Shown one piece after another: positions 7,887-13,160 of a stretch of DNA of 64,000 bases. The notes under the pieces were generated by a model, which did not search any database, was not told the DNA's origin, and saw nothing but the letters and a program-made list of their open reading frames with translations. Position 1 is the first letter of the stretch; each line of letters begins with the position of its first letter. The DNA comes from Leptospira fletcheri. GTDB lineage: Bacteria; Spirochaetota; Leptospiria; Leptospirales; Leptospiraceae. A program made the position numbers and the translations under genes. The stretch is taken from assembly GCF_004769195.1 (NCBI RefSeq), contig NZ_RQET01000009.1:248001-312000 (forward strand), written 5' to 3'.

Positions 7887-8038
7887 GTATAACGACCAGT
7901 AATTGTCGAAGTTCCGCGAGTCCGAAGGACTTGGCGCGAGGCTTGCGTATGCAAGACGAGTGACAAAGCGGAATTTGGCAAAGCCCAAGCAAGGGTCGCG
8001 AAGCGATCCCGAAGCGCCGCGACAATTTTTAGTTATCT
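7887..8038 (-). repeat. attC site 7 (variant L-box)
   Basis: The site runs from GTATAAC (7887-7893) to GTTATCT (8032-8038), 152 bp. The middle resembles sites 1, 2 and 4, but both inner boxes are changed together: AATTGTCG at the left and CGACAATT at the right, instead of CTTGACG and CGTCAGAG. The paired change preserves the stem. The right outer flank is GTTATCTGCTGTGCCGCGCCCC, the mirror of the extended flank at site 1. It separates the GH25 cassette from the XRE regulator block. Confidence 0.82.
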
Positions 8039-8058
8039 GCTGTGCCGCGCCCCGAATT

Positions 8059-8094
8059 CTAACCGGCGTAGCCAAGGAAGGCGAAGCCGGTTAG
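8059..8094. repeat. Inverted repeat downstream of the XRE gene
   Basis: Arms CTAACCGGC (8059-8067) and GCCGGTTAG (8086-8094) pair perfectly over 9 bp with an 18-bp loop that can itself pair (GCC/GGC). It lies between the XRE gene stop at 8119 and attC 7. It could be a minus-strand terminator, although no T run follows, or an extension of the recombination site. Confidence 0.5.
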
Positions 8095-8118
8095 GGAACG
8101 CCAATAGAATTACGGTTT

Positions 8119-8337
8119 TCAAATATCCAGTAAATCTCTGGGTTTTACTTTTAATCGTTTAGAGAGCTTGAAAATTGAGTTGGCTGTGAAATTTGCCCTA
8201 CCCGCTTCAATATCTTGCAAAGTTCTTACAGGAACGGCGTAATCGCCTTCATCCATATTTTCCTGAGTAAGGCCCTTATCCTTCCGAACTTTTTGAATAT
8301 TCTTTCCGACTTTTAATAAAAATTCTTCAAAATCCAC
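8119..8337 (-). CDS. Small XRE-family DNA-binding protein
   Basis: 72 aa, made up almost entirely of one helix-turn-helix domain: VGKNIQKVRKDKGLTQENMD, then PVRTLQDIEAGRANFTANSI and FKLSKRLKVKPRDLLDI. This is the Cro/CI fold. The gene is divergent from another XRE-type gene starting at 8431, so the 93-bp gap probably contains shared operators and each protein may control the other. It could be an orphan antitoxin or a regulator left from a mobile element. The stop is 81 bp from attC 7, longer than for most cassettes. Confidence 0.75.
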   Translation of the reverse strand: MDFEEFLLKVGKNIQKVRKDKGLTQENMDEGDYAVPVRTLQDIEAGRANFTANSIFKLSKRLKVKPRDLLDI

Positions 8338-8430
8338 ACACGGTATATTGCGGCATAGTTGACAAAAAGTGAACGCAGTATACCGTGGGACACGTATTCT
8401 TTACGAATCTCTGCTCAAAAAGGTTCCTTT

Positions 8431-8778
8431 ATGACGAGAAAATCTAAAAACAAGTCTCAAAGTATTGTCCGAAAATGTCCTAAATCGGAAATCGTAAGGA
8501 AAATTTCCGACGAAGAAAAGAAAGCATTCTATCATCAACTTAAAGCGGCGAGAATAGAAGCGAATCTTACTCAAGCACAAGTGGGTAAAATGATCAAAAG
8601 GAGCAGAAGCCAAGTTTCTAAGATAGAATCTGGTAAATGTAGGCTATATATGGATGAGTTCTTAAAGTTTATGAAGATTTATAAAAAATCTCCTTTCTTC
8701 TTTTACTCTGTATTTACTACAAATGAAGTCATTAAATCATCAAAGAAAGCCCGAGTAAAATCTGCGAAGCAGTTTTAA
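8431..8778 (+). CDS. XRE-family regulator, plus-strand gene inside the array
   Basis: 115 aa from the start at 8431 (MTRKSKNKSQS). An upstream start at 8359 in the same frame is less likely because it would run through the intergenic control region. A basic N-terminus is followed by a helix-turn-helix at about residues 36-85: FYHQLKAARIEANLTQAQVG, MIKRSRSQVSKIESGKCRLY. The C-terminus is basic with an FFFYSVF patch. It is divergent from the 72-aa XRE gene and is the only clearly supported plus-strand gene in the array. The pair could be a two-regulator switch or a Hig-like antitoxin with a lost partner. Confidence 0.65.
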   Translation: MTRKSKNKSQSIVRKCPKSEIVRKISDEEKKAFYHQLKAARIEANLTQAQVGKMIKRSRSQVSKIESGKCRLYMDEFLKFMKIYKKSPFFFYSVFTTNEVIKSSKKARVKSAKQF

Positions 8779-8878
8779 CGAGGGCAATTAGAGCAAAGTT
8801 AAAATAAGATTTTGCGCCCCGATCGCGAAGCGTTCGGGTGGACCGGTTCGTAAGAACCGGGACAAGGCATTGTTAAGT
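8773..8878 (-). repeat. Possible degenerate attC site
   Basis: TTTTAAC at 8773-8779 and GTTAAGT at 8872-8878 could be the outer cores of an eighth site, placed where one is expected between the XRE block and the three-gene operon. The interior has hairpins (ACCGGTTCGTAAGAACCGG near 8852-8870 and CGATCGCGAAGCGTTCG) but no recognisable L-like boxes. It also overlaps the stop of the plus-strand XRE gene. It may instead be a transcription terminator. Confidence 0.3.
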
Positions 8879-8896
8879 AAATATTTTTAATTTAGC

Positions 8897-10066
8897 TTAT
8901 TTTCTAGCAGCTTTAAATTTACCAAGAGCCTGCCGCCATGGACGCAGCCACCGACCATCATTCTTTTTTTCGTCCATCAAAATATCTTCCGATTCTAAGG
9001 CTTCCCAATTCGACTCCGCCAGTTTAAGCCAATCAGAAAGTACTATACCGGGATTTGAAATCTCTTTCAAATATTTGTGAGTTTCTGAAAACCAAGAAAG
9101 ATAATGCCGCCAAGAATGAGAAAGCCATGCCTTCTCAGGATCTGTAACAAGCTGCTCTTCGATAATTTTACTCCATAGATTGCTGGAATATCCTGTTCCA
9201 AGTATCGAACTAAGTTTAGAAGTCTTAATTCGAAAATAATCCGTCTGGCGCAAGAAAGCCATGTATCCTTGCTCAAACCAATAGGGTAATTGACCGCCGC
9301 CAGACTGTTCTGTAGGTTCTTCGTATCTTGAAGAAGTAAATCTTCTCAAATTAAAAAATTTACCACTCGCGCAAGAAGATGCACCTGCTACTATATATAG
9401 GGGCATTTCCGTGCCAGAATGTGATACTATTATTTCTTTTTCGAGATTAGCTAAGGAATATATCAATTCCATCGCATAGAAAAGCATAGTCTCGTTATCT
9501 ATTTCATTTCTCGGATCCTTATCCCAAAGAAATACTAAATAATAGCCTTTATAGTCGCTATTTGAAACAAGACTTGCAATACGATAGATTCTCTCAATAT
9601 TATCGATCGTCGGTAAATGCACTATAACAGTTTGATAAACTTCAACACCTTTTGATTTTTCTAAAATTGAAGCTCCAATGTTCGAAATTAACGAATAATA
9701 CTCATCGTTGCTTGAATTTCGAGTTAATGGAGCGGGAGTTGCTGTCTTTTTAATACCAATCTCAATACAAAAAGAGGAAAGTTTATCCGATAAATTCTTC
9801 CACCATTTCAATGAAGAAAGATCCGATGTGTCCATATCATCGGGAAAGTACGGCTGTTCAGTTAGTTTTTGCCTTTCAGTCGCGGGAAAATATAGTTGAG
9901 GGTCAAGTAATACCGAATACCCTTTTTTAATATAATCAGCTGTGTCGCTCGCCAACTGGTCCGGCAACCTGTTAACTGGACTAAGAATAATGCCTGAAAA
10001 TTCTGATAACCCCTTTTCACCGACCAAATTTTCTGAATGATGACCCATTTGCAAAAAAGCTTTCAT
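8897..10066 (-). CDS. Unknown 389-aa protein, third gene of a nuclease-kinase operon
   Basis: I do not recognise this family. It is soluble, with no signal peptide. The N-terminal part (residues about 20-75: FSGIILSPVNRLPDQL, GYSVLLDPQLYFPATERQKL, PYFPDDMDTSDLSSLKWW) and the middle (VYQTVIVHLP, YYLVFLWDKDP, IIVSHSGTEMPLYIVAGASS) look like alternating strands and helices. These are consistent with an alpha/beta barrel. The C-terminal third is helical and tryptophan-rich. It overlaps the kinase gene by 4 bp (ATGA-type), so the three genes are translationally coupled. The barrel idea is only pattern reading. It could be the substrate of the kinase or the effector of a defence-like system. Confidence 0.6.
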   Translation of the reverse strand: MKAFLQMGHHSENLVGEKGLSEFSGIILSPVNRLPDQLASDTADYIKKGYSVLLDPQLYFPATERQKLTEQPYFPDDMDTSDLSSLKWWKNLSDKLSSFCIEIGIKKTATPAPLTRNSSNDEYYSLISNIGASILEKSKGVEVYQTVIVHLPTIDNIERIYRIASLVSNSDYKGYYLVFLWDKDPRNEIDNETMLFYAMELIYSLANLEKEIIVSHSGTEMPLYIVAGASSCASGKFFNLRRFTSSRYEEPTEQSGGGQLPYWFEQGYMAFLRQTDYFRIKTSKLSSILGTGYSSNLWSKIIEEQLVTDPEKAWLSHSWRHYLSWFSETHKYLKEISNPGIVLSDWLKLAESNWEALESEDILMDEKKNDGRWLRPWRQALGKFKAARK

Positions 10067-10923
10067 ACTATTAAACCTGTAAATAATTCAACTAACTTAT
10101 CTGGTGACGCAATTCTGTGAACCGGCCATGGGGAGAGCATTTTAGCAAGGCATCCAAAACCAAATTCATTCAACTTTTCAACGTTTTCGGCTGGCATTAT
10201 TTTGCGTTCATAAACATTAACAATAGCTTGTGTAGGATTTCCAGATCCGACTTGAAATGGGTGAAATCCTAAAAGGCAATAAGAAAGAGTCAATGCAACT
10301 GAAAATTGGTCGGATCGCCAATCAATCATACTTTTATCATTATTTAATTGTTCAGGCGATGCGAATAACGGAGTCCCTGGTCCATGGACAAGCCATGTTC
10401 CGGTAAGAGAATCTTCAGAAAGATCTCGCACTAAACCAAAATCCGTTAGGACTGCATTACAATTATCGGCTGATCTAAACATAATATTTTCTGGCTTAAT
10501 ATCTCTGTGAACCAGATTTAAATTCTTTAATTCTTTTACGGCTACTGACAACTGCAGACCAATCTGTCCGATTTCTGCCCTTGTTAAACTCTGGTATTCA
10601 AGCTTTCTTCTTAAATCTCCCCCGTCGAAATATTCTTCTATTAAGTAGTGATAATTCTTACCTGATATGTCAGTATATGAATCGAATTTATATAGCTTGC
10701 CAATTTGAGAGACATTGCATTTCAGCATCGAATCTATTTCGCGGGATTCTCTTTCTGGATGAGTCGCGGATGGGTCTGCAATTTTCAAAGCAACAAATGA
10801 ATTATCATCTTTTTTGCACTTATAAACATCTTTAAAAGACCCATTCCCGACAAAAGATTCAATGAGCAAATTTTCCTTTTGTGCGATTTCACGAGAGATA
10901 TGAGGAAATCTTTCGGGCTTCAT
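10063..10923 (-). CDS. Eukaryotic-type Ser/Thr protein kinase
   Basis: 286 aa, a single soluble kinase domain without membrane segment or sensor domain. Visible motifs are a glycine loop GNGSFKDVY (residues 26-34), the ATP lysine in VALK (K47), the catalytic loop HRDIKPEN (139-146), DFG (161-163) and a P+1 region GTPLFASPEQL. All catalytic residues are present, so it should be active. It is the middle gene of three: its start is immediately after the nuclease-like gene (1-bp boundary), and its end overlaps the unknown gene by 4 bp. Kinases of this size appear in several antiphage and stress operons, where they phosphorylate host or partner proteins. The role here is inferred from context only. 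Confidence 0.88.
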   Translation of the reverse strand: MKPERFPHISREIAQKENLLIESFVGNGSFKDVYKCKKDDNSFVALKIADPSATHPERESREIDSMLKCNVSQIGKLYKFDSYTDISGKNYHYLIEEYFDGGDLRRKLEYQSLTRAEIGQIGLQLSVAVKELKNLNLVHRDIKPENIMFRSADNCNAVLTDFGLVRDLSEDSLTGTWLVHGPGTPLFASPEQLNNDKSMIDWRSDQFSVALTLSYCLLGFHPFQVGSGNPTQAIVNVYERKIMPAENVEKLNEFGFGCLAKMLSPWPVHRIASPDKLVELFTGLIV

Positions 10924-11346
10924 TTAATAATTAGATTTGATAAAACGCTTAGCCTCTTCAGTAATCCAAGGCTGCACTGGAACATTTCGTTTTGCAGATA
11001 GAATAACGCGAACTCCTTCCTTTGGAGTTATTGTACAAATGCCAACACCATATTTTTCAAATTTTTCTAAATGTTTTCTAATTCGTTTTTCTAAAGCACC
11101 AGGAAATAGAACATAAGAATAATGAGCAAAAGATTTATTTCTATAGGCTTGGTGAAATGCTTCTTCCCATTTTTCAAGCTTAGCTTCCAAAGCTATCAAA
11201 TGATTATTTCCCAATTGAAGAATGACGTCAGGTCGTCCTGCTTGCCAATTGAACTCCAATGCCATTCCCATACAGGAGAAAGGTATTTCCTTCTTGTTAA
11301 TCTTTCTTACAAAGGACTTAACCAAATCGTACTCACTATTGTACAT
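10924..11346 (-). CDS. PD-(D/E)XK nuclease-like protein, first gene of the three-gene operon
   Basis: 140 aa. The pattern matches the restriction-endonuclease-like fold: E31, then GRPDVIL with P39-D40, then IALEAKL with E54-x-K56, and a helix starting at about residue 60 with a Q-x-Y element (Q66, Y68). Spacing between the acidic residues and lysine is typical. It is short and lacks additional domains, so DNA targeting would need a partner. It is the cassette gene nearest the integrase and the first of three coupled genes. No recombination site lies between it and the kinase, which suggests all three moved together. Fold assignment is by motif only. Confidence 0.65.
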   Translation of the reverse strand: MYNSEYDLVKSFVRKINKKEIPFSCMGMALEFNWQAGRPDVILQLGNNHLIALEAKLEKWEEAFHQAYRNKSFAHYSYVLFPGALEKRIRKHLEKFEKYGVGICTITPKEGVRVILSAKRNVPVQPWITEEAKRFIKSNY

Positions 11347-11508
11347 TTCTAATACCCTTAAACTTGTACATCATTTGTCAACAACCTATGAATCGCCAGC
11401 CACGGACGGCAGGTGCTATATTGAGAGGCGCGGCATGGCAGATGACTCCCTATCTCCGCAGTTTCGCATAACCCACTAAAATAGCCAAAAATCCGAACGC
11501 TCGTAAAA
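11347..11508 (-). other. Junction between integrase and first cassette: candidate attI and leader
   Basis: No gene is seen. On the minus strand this stretch leads from the integrase stop to the nuclease-like gene. Two recombination-point candidates are visible: GTTATGCG (complement of 11465-11472), which resembles the R' ends of the attC sites, and GTCATCTGCCATGCCGCGCC (complement of 11424-11444). The second matches the extended flanks at attC 1 and attC 7 except for GTC in place of GTT. A TTGACA hexamer (complement of 11376-11381) could be the -35 of a cassette promoter, but no convincing -10 follows at normal spacing. Confidence 0.45.
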
Positions 11509-12513
11509 TCAGAGATCCATGTCAAGAGGGCTTTTGATCCGAATAGCGTTTGGATCCGTAATGCGCGCATATATTTCCGTCGTCTTGACCGATGCGTGCC
11601 CCAAGAGCTTTTGGATCACTTTGATGTGAGTACCGGATTCCAAGAGATGAATCGCAAACGCATGACGAAGGTCGTGTATCGAAACCTCTTTTCTGATATT
11701 CGCTCTTTCTTTTGCATTGGAAAAAATTTTCTCGGCGGAGCGAACGCTAAGGCTTTTCCCGCAAACCATTCCCTGAAAGATCCAAGAACTTTGGCCTTGT
11801 CGCGAGATGATTTCAGCCAGCTCTTCCCTGCAAGTGTCGGGTAAAAGAGAAAATCGATCCTTTTTCCCTTTCCCTTGTCGGACACGGATCATTCTTCTCT
11901 CCCAGTCAATGTCTATACCTCTAAGCCTTGTCAATTCTCCTACTCTTAAGCCAGCCCCATAACAAAGCTTCAATAAAAACTTATGCTTAGGATTCTCTAA
12001 TGCGTTTAAAATCCGAGACACTTCGGATCTGGAAAGCGATTCCGGAATACGCTTCTCCCTTTTAGGGGAGGAATAGAACAGTAACGCAGAAATTCCGATT
12101 ACGTTATTATAATAAAATTTAAGAGATTGCACCAGCGCTCGCATTGATACCGAAGCCAGATTCTTCTCATAAAGGATCCTATCGAGATAAGATCTTAGAT
12201 TCTCTTCCGTAACATGATATGGGTTCAACTCCAAAGAACGTAGAAATGCTCTATTATATAAAAAATACGCTTTTAAAGTCTTCTTGCTATAATTTCTCCT
12301 CAAAAGCTCCGTTTTCAATGGTAGCAATAGAATCTCCAAATCTGCATCAATTCTTTTGCCGTATTTAGAGACGAGTTCGGAAAGAAACGGCTCCGAAAAT
12401 TGGAATTTCCAATGCTTTAAGTTGGGATCCCAAGTTGCCTTCCTGTGCCGACGAAAATCTTGAACCAAGTTTGAATTGAAAGGAGAATGAACGGCCACGA
12501 AAGCGTGGCCCAT
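11509..12513 (-). CDS. Tyrosine recombinase, probable integron integrase
   Basis: 334 aa. The first 60 residues are an extension (WDPNLKHWKF) seen in some XerD-like recombinases. A SAM-like core-binding domain follows (about 65-150), then the catalytic domain. Catalytic residues are visible: Arg in GAGLRVGEL, Lys in GKGKKDR, HDLRH, LGHAS and the tyrosine in TEIYARI. The C-terminus IRIKSPLDMDL resembles the SPLD ending of IntI proteins. However, the IntI-specific insertion between the lysine and the HxxR motif, with its tryptophans, is absent, so a XerC/D-type recombinase is the main alternative. It is transcribed toward the cassette array. No LexA-like box was recognised upstream; an AT-rich stretch at 12565-12590 may be its promoter. 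Confidence 0.85.
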   Translation of the reverse strand: MGHAFVAVHSPFNSNLVQDFRRHRKATWDPNLKHWKFQFSEPFLSELVSKYGKRIDADLEILLLPLKTELLRRNYSKKTLKAYFLYNRAFLRSLELNPYHVTEENLRSYLDRILYEKNLASVSMRALVQSLKFYYNNVIGISALLFYSSPKREKRIPESLSRSEVSRILNALENPKHKFLLKLCYGAGLRVGELTRLRGIDIDWERRMIRVRQGKGKKDRFSLLPDTCREELAEIISRQGQSSWIFQGMVCGKSLSVRSAEKIFSNAKERANIRKEVSIHDLRHAFAIHLLESGTHIKVIQKLLGHASVKTTEIYARITDPNAIRIKSPLDMDL

Positions 12514-12738
12514 TTTCCCAAATTTTAGAAATCTCTATGTGCGGAGGATAGGTCGGAATTTAAAAATACTATACATATATATAGCATATTTCCACCCCAT
12601 AGCTCTGCCCCTTGGGTCCCCAGAGGCATTTAAAATGCGTAAATCTCTGCCGATCCGTCAAGGAGTTTTGACCGAAAAGTGTTTAAAATTGTAAAAAAGA
12701 GGCGCATAACGTAATTTTTCAATGTTGGTGGAGGAATT

Positions 12739-13140
12739 GTGAAAACTGTTTCTAAGTCGCAAAATCTGTTCCCCAAGAGGTGGCTGGAGTGGAGAATGGC
12801 CTATCCTCTAAGGAATGTTCTGCCGTTGGCGCGTGGAATCGGGTGGGATTGTTTTGAATTTTACAATATTCTTCTTTTCGATTTCTTGCGGGAGAAGCAG
12901 AGCGAACGAGCGGGGTTGCCGAAATTTTCAGGCAGCGAACTCCGATTCTTTGATTCGAATCTCTTTCCTATGATTGAGCAGCTTCACCCTATCCATCGCA
13001 GAGGAGCAACCCGTTCGGAAAAAATTGTGATCGGAACTAGTCTAACAAAAAAAATCGGTGCAAGAATACTTTCCTTGAAAGTTTCCGCTTGCATGCTTTC
13101 ATTTCTTGCATCCGGCCTCTCGCCTTCTTTTGTCCGGTAG
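12739..13140 (+). CDS. Doubtful small ORF between integrase and histidine kinase
   Basis: 133 aa from a GTG start with a good ribosome-binding site (GGTGGAGGAATT) just ahead. The protein has no recognisable domain and an irregular composition. Its stop lies 20 bp before the histidine kinase start, so it might be a short upstream gene or leader. Apart from it, the 225 bp after the integrase start hold only AT-rich sequence and a conserved-looking TATATATA patch near 12575. I would not be surprised if this ORF is spurious. Confidence 0.25.
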   Translation: MKTVSKSQNLFPKRWLEWRMAYPLRNVLPLARGIGWDCFEFYNILLFDFLREKQSERAGLPKFSGSELRFFDSNLFPMIEQLHPIHRRGATRSEKIVIGTSLTKKIGARILSLKVSACMLSFLASGLSPSFVR

Positions 13141-13160
13141 GAGATCCTCTTCATTTTCGC

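Larger units (their letters stand above)
1..12513 (-). mobile_element. Reverse-type chromosomal integron: cassette array plus tyrosine recombinase
   Basis: Seven attC-like imperfect palindromes (101-154 bp) recur between otherwise unrelated genes, almost all on the minus strand. Each begins with a TAAC core and ends with GTTA, with internal L-like boxes (GGCTTGACG on the left, CGTCAGAGCC on the right). Each gene stop lies 5-81 bp from a site, and the starts of most cassettes lie 21-147 bp from the next, which is the cassette pattern. A tyrosine recombinase (11509-12513) sits at the right end, transcribed in the same direction as the cassettes with its 3' end facing them. This is the reverse of classical integrons, where intI diverges from the array, and matches the layout I recall for Treponema denticola. 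The array runs off the left window edge. The integron reading is strong for the sites and weaker for the recombinase, which lacks the IntI-specific insertion. Confidence 0.8.

Noticed and set aside
1615..8038. CRISPR array
   Set aside because: The repeats are over 100 bp long, palindromic and separated by whole genes, not by short uniform spacers.
7857..8094. Two opposite frames over attC site 7
   Set aside because: They are mirror frames of the palindrome, with no family match and no start signal.
9067..9276. 69-aa frame inside the unknown third operon gene
   Set aside because: Same-strand offset frame fully inside the 389-aa gene with no own start signal.
12514..12738. LexA box controlling the integrase
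   Set aside because: No TTTG-N5-CAAA type sequence, the form I recall for Leptospira, was found near the start.
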